Part shown: piece by piece, positions 22,742 to 34,709 of the stretch
Layout: every line of letters starts with the position of its first letter
Numbering within the stretch: position 1 is the stretch's first letter
DNA from: Nannochloropsis salina CCMP1776
Taxonomy: Eukaryota > Sar > Eustigmatophyceae > Eustigmatales > Monodopsidaceae
DNA: 63,299 bases
NCBI GenBank assembly: GCA_004565275.1
Contig: SDOX01000113.1
Location: forward strand, 64,405 to 127,703
Direction: 5' to 3'
Position numbers and translations under genes: made by a program
The notes under the pieces: generated by a model
Database searches by the model: none
Told to the model about the DNA's origin: nothing
What the model saw: the letters and a program-made list of their open reading frames with translations, nothing else

Positions 22742-25397
22742 GCCATGATTTTCAAGGGCCGTTCAAGGTTGTCTGTGCCTCGTCCTTGCGATGCATGTGT
22801 GACTGCGACAGTAGTGACAAGGTACCTCCCTCTCTCCCTCCCTCCCGCCTTCCCTCCAGCCTTCCCTCCCGCCCTTCTTCCCTCCCATTCGTCCTCACAT
22901 CACGTGTGCTCTTTTCCCCTTTTAGGTCCTCACCCTGTGTCGACGTCATCTCTCTGACGATAAGAAGTGGCTTTACCAACCGCAGACACAGCGGCTGATC
23001 GAAGCCCGAAGCCGATCTCCGCTCGTGCTTCATGGAGGGATGATACAAGGAGGAAGGGGCAGAGAGGGGGAAGAAGCGCAACAGGAGTCGGTGGAGAAGA
23101 GTTTGCCTGCCGTCGCATCAACAAAATTGTTTAGCTGTTCGCAAATTTCCACCTCTTCCTCCTCCCCCTCCTCCATCCCTTCCTCCTCCCCCTTCTCCTC
23201 CCCCCTTCGCCTCGTCTACTGCCCTGCTTCTTGCCTTTTTGCCCATCCTGCTTCATTCACCGTCCTCGCTTGCGCCGAGAACTCTGATGAGTGGAGCCTC
23301 CCTCTCCGCCTCACACGCCCGCATTCGGGTCTCTCAGAGGAGGATCGACGGGAGCGGCTGCGACAGGTGGGAGGGAGGGAGGGAGGGAGGGAAGGCTGGG
23401 GTGAGGGATGGTGGAAGGGACGGTGAGAAGGAGGGAAGGAGGAAGGAGAGGAGATTGGGAGTGTCTCCAGAGATTTTGATTAATAATTTTGACCGTGCCA
23501 TATGAATTCACAGGTCTGGATCCCAGAGCGTCACACCCTCCCCTACCCCTCCACCCGTACCTCCTCCTCCTCCTCCGTGTCCTCCTGCTCCGCAGCAATC
23601 AATGCTGCACATGGCCCGACGTCGTCCTCTTCCCTCTGTTTGCCGTCTTTGCGGACTTTCCCTCCCTCCTCTTCCTTGCCGACCCCCCTCCCGCCCAGCC
23701 CGGATGGCCATGGGACGCGAGGAGGGAGGATCACGCCCTCCTTCCTCTCTGCCCGGGGGCTTCTCTTCTCCCTTCCTATCCCCCCCTCGACTAGAAAGGA
23801 GGAGATTGAGAGACGTGACGGGCGGGAGGGTGGGAGGGAGGGAGGGAGGGAGGGAGGGAACGAGGATGGGGTGTTCCACCCGCTCGCCGAGACGGGGGAA
23901 GGAAAACTCTACACGTTCTCAGTCGGTCACTCCCACTATGTCCTGAAGCGCTACCACAAGCATGCTGCAGGTGATCCCTCCTATCTCTCCTCCCTGTTAT
24001 TCGTCCTCCTTCCCTGCCTGCCTCCCGCCCACCTTTCCTCTCACTGTCGACTTCCTTGTTTGCGCTGACGTGAGAGCCTGCTCCCCCCCCTGATACCGGC
24101 CACCCCCCCATCGACAGGAAAGGCTTTGAAAGAACTTGCTGTCCTCCTTCACCTCTCTGCCTCCATCCGTGCGTGCCCGTCCTCAGCCCCTTCCGCCCAC
24201 CCTCCCTTCCTCGCCTCTTTGCGCGGAGTGGTCTGGAACAACAACAACACGGAAGCGGGAGGGGAAGGGGAAAGCGGGTCGAAGGAGGAAAAAGCGTCGC
24301 GACCCTCGGCGCTCGTCTTGGAGAGGGTATTGCTCAATGTAAGAATAAAATAAAGAGAGCAAAAAGGCGGGAGGAAAGCTACAAATCAATCCTCAAGATT
24401 CCTTCCCCATTCCCTTCCTTGACGCGCAGGGACAGAAAACTGAAAATCGAGTGGACCTTCGCGCCTTCCTTGTCCACCGTCGGGAGGCGCAGGAAGCTTC
24501 CCTCCCTCCCTTCCTCCCCCTTCCCCTCCCCCACCTTCTTGCCCTCGCGGAGGCCTTGGGTGAGGCTCTGGCCTTCGTCCATGGCAAGGGCCTCTGCCAT
24601 CGGGATGTGCACTGGTGTGGTGGGAAGGAGGTCGACTGGGTAGGGAGACAGAAAGGCTTGAAGGAGGAGGGAAAAATGGCACCAGTGCCGCCATTTTTAT
24701 TTCTCTTGCTATTTAATGCATCTCCTCTCTTCTCTCCCTTCCTTGGCCCGAGCTTGTTCTTCCCCTCTCGTCCTCGCCCCCCCATCCTCTCTTCCCTGTG
24801 CCTTGCCCCACAGCGGTAACATTCTCCTCAGCCACTTCGAAGAAGACACCTTACCTATCGGCGGGTCCGTGGTCTATCCTCCCATCCTTTCCTACCCGCC
24901 GCGACCCCTCCTTCGGATCAAGCTCGCCGATTTCGGCCTCGCCAGCTCCTTTAATCCTTTACGCGCTTGGTTGGATCTCCGCGCGCTAGGTATGAGGGAA
25001 AGTAGGGAGGGTAGGAGCGACCAAAGGAGGACTATGAACGTTCGGAGACGTGAGTTGGCTGGCCCAATTGCCTCTCAGTCCGCTTTTTGTAGGATTGGGA
25101 GGGCTAGCAATAAAACGCAGAAACTTATAAAATTTAGCAAAGGCACAGCATTTTCGTCTTCTGTCTCCGCTTTCCCGTCCTCCTCCTCTCTTCTATTCTG
25201 ATTCGAATCGTCATTTCTCGTCGACACCCTACCCTACAGCCTACGTGCTGACGGAGGCGGCTCATGATGGGGTTGACCGGACTGGCGGCTTCGGAAACAC
25301 AGAGGGCGCTTCAGACGGACTAAAGCAGTGGGAAGATTTCGATCCCTCTGAAAGGAAAAAACAGTGGCCGCTGCCTGCGCGCTTGACCGCTAAGTAG
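22742..25397 (+). CDS. Atypical protein kinase with truncated C-lobe, 5' end uncertain
   Basis: Multi-exon kinase-fold protein. Exons: about 22742-22820, 22926-23367, 23516 to about 23968, 24119 to about 24340, about 24430-24612, 24813-24988, and 25242-25397. Kinase landmarks: GKLYTFSVGHSHYVLKRY (VAIK-like lysine; no glycine-rich GxGxxG loop seen), EALAFVHGKGLCHRDVHCGN (catalytic loop, split by an intron) and IKLADFGLASSF. The loop has His where most kinases have Lys (HRDxK), keeping the Asp base and the metal-binding Asn. After DFG only a very short activation segment precedes LDLRALAYVLTEA, which resembles helix F, then the protein ends (PLPARLTAK) with no room for helices G to I. Long Ser- and Gly-rich stretches precede the kinase core. 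Substrate unknown; it may be an aminoglycoside-kinase-like, atypical or pseudo-kinase. The upstream exon is not found. Confidence 0.75.
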
Positions 25398-27071
25398 GGA
25401 AACGAGGAAATAAGAAAAGAGGAGGGAGAGAGAGAGGGAGTGGGAAAGGGAGGGAGGGAGGGAGGGAGGGAAGAGGAAAGACATGAGTGGAATACAGCAA
25501 GCACTGTCTACTACTTCCCTCTTCCGGTCGTATCCTTTGTGCAGAAAGAGTCTCTCTCGATATCCTTGTGAGCTCAGCTTGCTCTCTATTTAGTCATTCG
25601 CTCTTGGCGTTCCACTCTCCTTCCGCTTCGCAGATGGTCCTTGTCTATACCACCGCCCGCAGAGCAAGTCTCTTTCTTCTCTATGCATGACCTTCCTCCT
25701 TACTTCCGTTGCTCTCTCGCCCCACTCCTTCTCGGCGTATTTGGAGGAGAAGAGGACAGGAGACAGCCGGCCGAAGGAGGCAAAAAGGGAGAGATGGGAA
25801 GGAAGTGTACGCAATGGACGCCTTTGGGGGTAGCGGCCTGGGCCCGGAGGGAGCGTCAAGAGGGGTCAGAGCACATAAGAAATAGCATCTGAGAAGTAGC
25901 TGAGAGGCGGATCACTCAGGATGTGCTCTAACAAATGCAACAACAATTTTTACGAGCTCGTGCTCTCAGTCTGGACCGGACGTGTGATGCAGAGGTCTGC
26001 GAGGCCTCAAAGAGCCTCGATAATGTTCTGCAACGATATTTTTAAAAGGGCCAACACCATTAAATGATTATTGAAAATGTTAGTAAGATGTGTAAATTTC
26101 ACAGTGCAGTCGCAGTTTAAAATAGAAACTACGAAAGAAATAGCAAAATAGCGACAGAACAGCACCTGCGAGTCGTGGAATCTAGTATACTGTCAGCTAT
26201 CGGCTGACATGTTCTGCTTCATGCACTTTTCCTTGTCCACCGCATCGTTTACGCAAAGATCCAAGTGTTTGATGTCGCACACTCCCATCTCTCTCTCTTG
26301 CAACCTATCTTTTCTTTCCCGCACCTGAGGCTTGGATAGCAAAAGACTTCCTCATAGACCTCCATGTTCAAACATTGCTCTTCACGAGTTCCTGCTCCAC
26401 GTCGTATAAGTACACTTTATCGTCAAAAATATATAGGTACTTTTATGTTACTCCTGTCACTTTAACTTCCCTAACCCTCAACACACAATTTGTTTGACTG
26501 AATTTCTGCTGGTTGTTGTTGCTGGGGCTGGCTTACTTCGAGTGCTTTGGCTTATGTATGTGTACACTCTCTCCTCCAAGGCAATACCACACGTCTCACA
26601 AGGAAAACGCATCTGTACGCCCGAAGCAAGGCCGAAATGAGCAAAGAGAGAGACACACAAAGTCATCCATCCACCCACGCACTCACAAAGTAGCAAGACG
26701 CACCCAAAAATTGAGTGATCGAGCGCACTCTCCGAATACACTAGGAGACCTAACGGAAGGACGGGGCGCAAAGGGATAATGGGCGCCACATACAATATGT
26801 CTGTTTCCCCTCTCACCTCTCCCTCTTTACCAGCCTGTCCCTCCTCTCCTCACGATGGATGGAACTGCTTACATTTAAACCTCCTTGCTGTATTACATAC
26901 CGATCAAATAAAATTATTCGTCCCTTTTCTATACCACCCGTTTTTAATCCCGTACCTCCTCGAGGAGTGACCTTCCCCAGGAACACAGGCGATCAAAGTG
27001 ATGGGGAAAAGCACGACTCTTTAGGACGCCGTCACTTCTCCCTTGTCACTTTTTGGTCCCTCACGAAGGCC
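25398..27071. other. Tail-to-tail spacer
   Basis: About 1.7 kb between convergent genes. 25430-25480 is a GGGA tract; 25900-26500 is AT-rich and featureless. No supported gene. The plus frame that opens at 26859 is the complement of the beta-helix gene and is rejected. Confidence 0.4.
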
Positions 27072-30000
27072 TTAGAGCTCCATGTGAGGGCCCCAAAGCC
27101 GACGCTTAGGCGCGGCCGTCACCTCCAGCGAGGGGGTCATCCCGAAGATCAGGCCGGTCTTGTCGTTTGCCTTGAGGTAGTAGTCACCCAAGGGCTGGTC
27201 GGCAGGGACCTTCCACGTGATGCTGGCACTCCCGTCCTTGTCCGTCTTGATGGAGGAGATGGGCGACGTGGTCTGCTTGCTCTTCCCGTTCTGCTCCTGG
27301 GAGCCGATCAGCTGGACGGTCATGTCCAAGTTTTTGGGGAACTTGGAGAGGAGGACCGTGTAGGTCTGCCCGGCAGCCACGTGCGACATGGGCAAGCCGG
27401 CGTGCTCCCCGTCGATGAGACGGATGGAGTTGGTCCCCGCCGCGGCGTCCGCCTCCTTGGCGAAGGCCTTGGACCACTCGGGAGTGTTGTAGGCCGGCAC
27501 GTAGAGCACCTTCTCGAGCTCGCCGTCCATGGCACCAATCTGCACCCCATCCAAGCTCAGGAAATCCTGGACGTAGAGCTCCATGTCCTCGTACCAGCTG
27601 GAGGTGGTGTCCTGGAGGGCGGAAGCCACCGCCTCGGCCTTCCCGTCGTCGTTGAAGAGGAAAACGGCGCGGAGGGGCGTGGAGGCGGGGAATTTGTCGT
27701 CGGCGAGGGCGGACAAGGCGCGCGCGGGGATGGACTCCTTGAAAAGCTCGTCGGGCTGGTCCAAGAAGGCGGAGACGGAGACGCCGGTCGTCTTGTTGGC
27801 CAGGAAGTAGGAGCGGAACGCGTCCCGGAAGTCCTCAGGCGCCACGGACTCGCCCGCCGGGGTGGTGGGGTTAAAGGTAGCCATGACCACGTGCCAGGCG
27901 TCGAACTCCACCTCGTTGGAATCGAAGGCCGCCTCGGAGCCGGCGGGTGCCTTCTCCTTGAGGGCATTGCAGGAGTCGAACTTGGTGCAAGCCCCCTTGT
28001 TGGAGCCGACCACGTCTCCCTCACCGCAGAATTGGCACTCGGTGACGCTGTCCGCCTGCATCTCCAGGAGGGGCCCGCGGCCCACCTCCGAGCCAAACTT
28101 GTTCAGGAGGCCAATGTCCTTGGCGCCCTGCAGAATCCCAGCGGGCACCCAGCTGGACAGCTCCTTGACAACCTCGTTGTTGCCCAGGTCGATGTAGGGC
28201 TGTACCTTCAGGTCCGCGCCCAAGAAGCTGACGCCGCCGTCGGCGTCCATAAAGTTGAAGAGGAGGTCGCTGACCGCCGAGACGGACAGGCGGCGCTCGG
28301 CCCGGAGCTTGCGGACCTCGTTGTGGAAGTCCTCCTCGGTCGCCAGGATGCGCGTCTTGTTGGGCTTGATCTTGGGCACGGGCGTGGCGATGATGCTCGT
28401 GTTCTTGTCGTAGTAGCCGATGCCATTGTTGGGGGCAGCGCCGTTGCCTTGGACGTAGTAGTTGGCCGCGCCATCGGGAGAGCTTTTGAATTTGAAGGCG
28501 GGAGCGAAAACGGGGGAGCCACCAATGACAGCGCCTCCGGCACCCAAGAACATGACCACACCCAGGCCGGCGAAGTAGACGAGGGCGGCGGGCAGGAAAG
28601 CGGGGCATCCCAGGTACACCATGAAACCAGCGGGCTGGGAGGTGAGCCCACCCAAACCAAAGAAGGCGAAGGTGGCCAGGAAAATCGCAATGGGGCTGCC
28701 CAACCACAGAGAGTAGCCGGCACCGTTGTACGAGAATCCACCCTGGCCCGTGAAGAGGACAGTGGTACCGTAGAAAGACGCGGGGACACCGACGTGGATG
28801 GAGACACCCGCGCCCGTGAAGATGGAAGCACCCGTGAGGCCTTGGTGGGCGGGGCAATTGAACTGGACGTAGGTGACCCCCGTCTCGACCATGACGCCAC
28901 CACCGACAGCCAGGTAGAAACCAGCGCCATAGGCAGCGAGGATGGGGTACGTATTCTCGATCGTGACGCCCGTGAAGATCATCACACCACCGCCGACGAA
29001 GAAATCGCCGATGCCACTAAAGAAGAGGATGGGGGCGGCGAATCGGAAGTCCAAGCCGGTAAGGATCATGGTCCCGCCACCCACGAAAAGGATCTGGCCC
29101 GCACCGTTGGCCGACTGGGCCACGCCTTGCGCCTGGATAACGCAGAAAGTGAAGACAGCATTGCCACCCAAGACAGCAACGTTGAAACCCGCACCACCGA
29201 AGTTACCGAAGAGGAGGGTAGCGGTGAAAGTGCAGCCGGTAAAGAAGGCGTTTCCGGCCACAACGAGCACGTCACCACCAATAGAGACCTGGTCAGTGAA
29301 AGGGAGGAGAAGCGTGGTGTCCCAGAAGTTGCAGCCGAAGAAGTTGACAGTCCCGGCGGCGACGTAGACGTGACCACCGTAGATTCGCCCACCGACAAAG
29401 TCGATCTGATCCTCGATCGCGCCTTGGACGGAGTCCCAATCGTTGGCAACAGCAATGAAGGTCACGCCCACAAAGTTGGCCCCCAGAGCCCCCGGCTCCA
29501 CCGACACACAGCCACCACGGATCTCGCCCACCACAGAGGAGGAGCCCGAGCCCTCCAAGCCGTAGCGGTCGCGCACGGTCCCCCCGCCCTGTCGGACACG
29601 GACAAACTGCAGCTCAAGGAGACCCCCGGGCCCGACAGTGAAAGCACGTTCGGCGTCCCCCGCATCGATCTGAGGAAGCACGGCGGGATTGCCCATCACG
29701 CGGACGTAACGGTTCACCTTAATATCTTCGTCAAGAGCATAGGCATCGGGGTCACCGCTGCTCAAGACAACCAATTCACAGCCCTGTTCCTCGACAGCGT
29801 CCAAGAGCTCAGCACCATCCGCAGGCCAGCAGGAGTTCTGGCCCACGAAATCCTTGAGATTAACATCAGCACCCATGGTCGCGATAGCCTGCAAGGGGTC
29901 GCCCTTGATTGCACCGGTGAGGGCATTGGCGTTGGCCTACGAAAGAGAAAAAGGAGATCGTGTGAGCACTGAACGGGAACCTCTCAGCCTTCGACTCATC

Positions 30001-30309
30001 CGTTGCGATACTTACATTAGTGAATGTCTGGCCGGTGCTGGCAGATTCTTCAGGCTCCGAAGCCTTAGGCGGGGTCCAAGTATCGACCTTGATAGGGGCA
30101 GTTTCGGCGGGCTTGGCAGCGTCGAAAACATCCTTAATATTAACGTCAGTGTCGAGGGAAGCTACATTCGGCTCCGAGGAGACTGCGGCCTTGTCTTTCT
30201 GGCCAGCACCACCCACGGTAAAGACGAGGGCCAGAGCTACAGCCACGCCAACGGCGGCCAAGAGACCGCCATAAACATAGCGGCGAGCGCGTCCTCCTTC
30301 GGCAGGCAT
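27072..30309 (-). CDS. Membrane-anchored right-handed beta-helix surface protein
   Basis: Two exons, 30016-30309 and 27072-29936 (minus), giving 1052 residues. The N terminus MPAEGGRARRYVYGG leads into one hydrophobic helix (about residues 12-33), so a type II membrane anchor or uncut signal is likely, followed by an acidic Pro/Ala/Ser stalk. Residues about 255-580 are built from about 11 coils of about 30 residues with a G-x-V-x-V-x-G-G...F-x-G-V-x-F pattern, for example FFVGGGVMIFTGVTI and YLAVGGGVMVETGVTY, the mark of a right-handed parallel beta-helix. Later comes a Cys-containing segment (CQFCGEG). The end (DGSASITWKVPADQPLGDYY) resembles Ig-like domains of Kre9/KNH wall proteins. Extracellular wall or glycan association is inferred. 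Codon use is highly biased, with nearly all third positions C or G, suggesting high expression, and it leaves a long open frame on the complementary strand. I recognise no named family. Confidence 0.88.
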
Positions 30310-32071
30310 TACTAACAGACTTTCAGTTCTGTCTTTTTGCTCCTTTGCGGGGGAATATGGAGTGGACAAGCCAAAAGTTGAAACTGTCCTGTTTGAATGT
30401 GGGTAAATGAAGTGTTTTGCATTAAGAGACGGCCGAAACATATCTGATCACTGCGGCGGGGAATAATTTGTCCGCGAGGGGATCGAATGACAAGACCACT
30501 GAGTCTAACCATCCCTGAAGAGCAAAACATTGAACTCGATAATTGCAATGTAGCGCTGTGCTCTAGTGAGGAGACGGCATTCTTAGCCGTGTAAAACGAG
30601 GGCTTTATAATGCAAACGCTCTGTACTGACAAATCAGGCCGTCCTTAACACTCGGTGACAGCACAGGCCATGTCAAATCAGCCAAACATGCAGCACGACG
30701 CTGGCCCATATGCAATGCAGACCAATGCTTCCCGAATGGGAGAGTAGATCTGTGGTCTAGGGCCTCGAGTAAGAGAGCTTATTGACATCCATTTGTAGTT
30801 AAGCGCTGGGACAGAAGCGCCCATGGGCAGACTATTTCAAACACAGGGTAGCTAGACATGCATGCTTGACCTTCAACGACCATAGACATTTCATACTTCT
30901 AGGTACACCATACTAAATATTTCTCAAATCCCAAAGCGAACAAGCGCTGAGTATAACATTCGATAAAGAGGGTCCCCGAATAAGGAGAAGAAAAACAGGA
31001 AACCTGACACACAAAAGTAGAGCCCCCCCAACCAGAATTGACGCGGTATTTGATTTGAATGGGCCGCCGTTATCCATTTCTCTCGCCCCTCATCTGTCAA
31101 CGGAATTCTTGGTGTGAAAGGAACCAATGTCTCTCATTCCAAAATCTTTCAATTTCCATGGATTTTATTGAAACAAATAAGAATGAATTGACTACTTGGT
31201 TTCGAGATCTACGTTGGTGACTCCTCCTGAAGAAAGAAATTTGTATTCCATGGCTTTTCAAATCTCCGCTTTGACACCACCAACAACTCCCGCTTCAACC
31301 GTTGGGAACCCAACCGCCCTATGGGCTCTCGTCACCAGGAAATTCACTTACTGCTCCCAAAACTCGACGTGAGAGCAGAGAACCCATAAAAAATGGGTTC
31401 GCCTCTATCCCTCTATTTCCTCTGACATGATTGGCATCTCAGTACTCTCTGAGTTCCACGCCCCAATTTACTGTTCGCATGTGTTACTAGTCACCAGAGC
31501 TGAAGATTGAATGGGCCCATGTATTTAGAATGAGCCATACGCCCGCGCGGACTGCCAGGCGGTGATTGTTGCTACCTTATACCCGTTGAGCGGAGAGGAG
31601 TAGGCAATTTCTCTGCACGAAGAGGATGGGCTTTGTCTGCCCCTCTACGATAAAGTCATGGAGAAGAATTCAACTTAGGGTGTACCTCTTCTGTCTTATC
31701 CTGAACGCGTCTCGCTCTTATGAGCAGTGGAGTCATTATCTTGTAGTCTCAACACAGAAATTTGTATTGATGGACATGTCACCCTAACTTCTGAACAAGA
31801 GATGTCGAGCTCGCGAGACTCAGGACAGCATTTGGTCGTAGTGCGGCCTTAGAATATATCGTCCTTTGCTTACTTTGCGTAGTGTCCTTACCAAAGCCCT
31901 TTCATTGCTGTTTTTGCGCACAATCCTAGGTGGCTTGGAGGTTGATACTTTGTCTTCTGCCTTAAATAATGAGAGCAGGCGCCGTCCTTACATATGCTCA
32001 TAGGTCTCGCTTTCTATTACATATTTGCAGAAAAGCTCTTTCAAATCGCTGTCAAAAAACAGAGCATTTAA
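30310..32071. promoter_or_regulatory. Divergent 1.8-kb upstream region
   Basis: Between the beta-helix gene and the secreted-protein gene, both starting outward. AT-richer than its flanks with no GGGA tracts and no supported gene. Likely holds both promoters; no motif identified. I looked for spliceosomal RNA and tRNA signatures and saw none. Confidence 0.4.
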
Positions 32072-33844
32072 ATGGCTCGTATTATGCGTTCCGTGGCCAC
32101 CATGGCCATGCTTACCTTCGCCAGCCTCGCGGTTGCTGAGAGCCCAATGCGCCGCATGCAGGTATTGAAAAACTTCAAAGTAAATTTAAGATTGCATTGG
32201 ATGGGAGGGAATGCAGGGGGGATGTCATGATAGGATCTATTCCTCGCTTTCCTACCCTGATCCCTTTTTGATTATCTACACAGTCTCTCACTGGCGTGCT
32301 CTCTGGCGCAGCCAAGGATGTCATGGAGGACACGCTTCCTGCTTACAGGCCTGACGCCGAGCTCACGATGATGCAGGTACATTCGGAAATGCAAGCACAA
32401 GATATAAGAGCGGATAGAAAGCTCCTGAACAAGGTCACGAATCTCAACTCACGCTTGTTCTTATTTGCTCAATCGCCTTACAGGACACCTGGAAGAATGG
32501 CCTTGATATCATGAAGCTCTTTGAGACCAGCTTTGCCTCCGCGGGGATGAAGGTGAGAAAAGATGCAAGGAAGACGAGGTCGGACGAAGGTGTGGCCGTC
32601 CTAAGATGCGTGTGGCCGTCCTAAGATGCGTTGTGCACTGGGCCAGAGTGCGAAGCACACATGCGTATTCATAGCCTCTTCATCTTTTTCTTCTTGTAAT
32701 TTGCTTCCTCTTTACCGTGCAGGCGATCCTGGACGACGTTGAGACCCAGCACCAAATCATGGAAAACTTGCCGTTGCTTGCTTCCTTCGATGGCTTCAAG
32801 GAGATCACGGGGCGCCGCCTGGATGATGCCGGGGTAAGCCGGGACGGGAGAAGGAGAGCGTGCAAGCAAGGGGGGACACAAGTTTGATTTCCTCTGCTTG
32901 AATTCATCCGCTTAATTGTTTTTGCACCCTCTACATTCGATATGCGCCTTCTCTTTGGGCTGCAAAAGACCACTGCCGGTTTTACCGCGGGCCTGAACAG
33001 CATTTTGAAAACGCTGCCTGACATGCTTAAGACCATGAAGGACCCGAGCATCTCCACCCGCGCTCTTTCTGAGCTGCTGGCAGAGGATGCCAACAACATC
33101 AGCGTAAGACGCCAGAGGGATTTGCATTGCCCAGCATCGTAGATAGTTGGCCTGAAACGAAGAAGGGAAAAGCCTTCTGAGACAACGAACACAGATGCCC
33201 GTCTTCATCTCCTATCTCTTTTCTTAAACCCTTCTTGAAATCTTTAGGAGGCTTTCGCCGCCGCTTCTGCCGGTGACGGGGGCGCCATGGACACAGTCAA
33301 CGAGGCCCTCAACAAGAAGTTGTACCCTGGCGTGAACACAGACGTCCTCAAGGTACGTAGGCGTAGCAATCATGGGAGCAATGCGAAGCATAGGTCGTGG
33401 TCATTGAATGACTGACCGGGTATCCAACCGTCTTCATCCTCCCCTTTACTCACGCTCCACGCAGACCGTGAGCGCGTCGAACCCCCTCTCCAAGGTTACC
33501 GGCAACAATGAGGTAAATAGGAGGAAAGAAAGTGGTTCCTCCGGTAGCGAGGCAACACCCCACGGAAGATCCTCTCTGCGTGATGTCTCACTTCCCTGGG
33601 CCATTGTCATCATCTTTTCTTCACACCCTTCTCTCCTCTACAGATCATGCGCCTCATCAACGACGACCCCATTGTCACGGCCGCTCTCACGGAGAGGGAC
33701 CCGGCCAAACTCGATGCGTTCGTCAAGGACTACGCCTCCAGCCGCCGCTTCCGATTCTGTACGTGTACCCTCTCTCCTATCCTATTCTTTATCATGCACT
33801 TTCTCTTCGATGTTGCTTTAGGACAAGATCTCCAATCTCAGTGA
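32072..33844 (+). CDS. Cysteine-free secreted helical protein, unknown function
   Basis: Eight exons: 32072-32161, 32284-32376, 32484-32552, 32723-32833, 32969-33103, 33248-33352, 33465-33512, and 33644 onward. The first seven are each a multiple of three, so every intron between them is in phase 0. Exon 1 is a signal peptide (MRSVATMAMLTFASLAVAES). The mature protein, about 235 residues, is mostly predicted amphipathic helix, contains no cysteine, and includes TAGFTAGLNSILKTLPDMLK and ALTERDPAKLDAFVKDY. The end is ambiguous: the last exon either reads on to a stop at 33842, or is spliced at GTACGT (33769) so that the acceptor at 33820 completes a TGA straight after SSRRFRF. No family recognised. 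Not membrane-bound apart from the leader. Confidence 0.78.
32592..32631 (+). repeat. 20-base tandem duplication in intron
   Basis: Two adjacent copies of a 20-base unit (GTGTGGCCGTCCTAAGATGC) inside the third intron of the secreted-protein gene. No function evident. Confidence 0.85.
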
Positions 33845-34709
33845 TCATTGTATTGTTGGTTATCAATGTGCATTTTTGGCATTAGCCCTCACCACGCCCT
33901 TTTGTCTTCCTTGTTTTCTCCTGAAAAGAAATCTCTCTCCGGTTCCGAGACGCATTACTCGACATTAAGACGGGAAGTACGGAAGAAACAGAGGAGGGCT
34001 GCAGAACATTTTCAATGCGTAGGAATGTATCTAAGGTGACGGCGAGGCAGGGTGGAAGTCAAGCATCAATTTTCTTTAATGTATGTGTTGAGCGCGATGC
34101 ACGTGGAAGAAGGAGGGAAGGAAGGCTAATATTCAGGTGTGACACTACTCAAACAGTACAATAAACTAAAGTACAAAGATAAGAAAAAGAGGTGGAAGCA
34201 ATCAGAGATGAGAATAAGGCATGAGCATTTCGTAGGTAGCTGTGGTTAACAAGGCACTGCAAGCCCCATTTTAACTTCAAGTTCCTGATGCCTTTCCGAT
34301 TTGAGTCTCTTATGTATATGCGTTTGGATATGGAGAGGACCCTGATGTACGCGGTCAGACAAGAAGAAACGGGAAGGGGCAGTGGGCACGCGGTATCGTT
34401 GGATTAAGGAGTCTCGATAAATCTCCTTGTGAGAAGACAGAGAGCGAGCGTGATCACATGGAAAGGACTGGAAAAGAGGGGCGGAAGTAAAGTAAGGAAA
34501 TTATGCAGGGGGCAGGCAGAACCCTAACAGATCTTCCAATGGTGATTCCTTTTACGTTGTAGACATTGATTAGGGTATACGCTCATCTCTTCCATCAGAT
34601 CATTGCATAATTTTGCGCCACCGTCTCTTTATCAAAAATTCTACGCATAGATAATCCGACAATTGCCGAACTTCCAGCTGCGCCTTCCTGGAGGAGCGCG
34701 GAATAGTGA
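33845..34709. other. Tail-to-tail spacer
   Basis: About 860 bases between convergent genes, AT-rich. No supported gene or repeat. Confidence 0.45.

Noticed and set aside
21629-22957. 442-codon open frame as a stand-alone gene
   Set aside because: No family resemblance, reverse frames also open, low-complexity content, and its 3' part overlaps an exon of the kinase-like gene in a different frame. Not listed as a CDS.
26859-29972. Very long plus-strand open frame as a gene
   Set aside because: It is the exact complement of the beta-helix exon, starts within non-coding sequence, and its openness follows from the sense codon bias.
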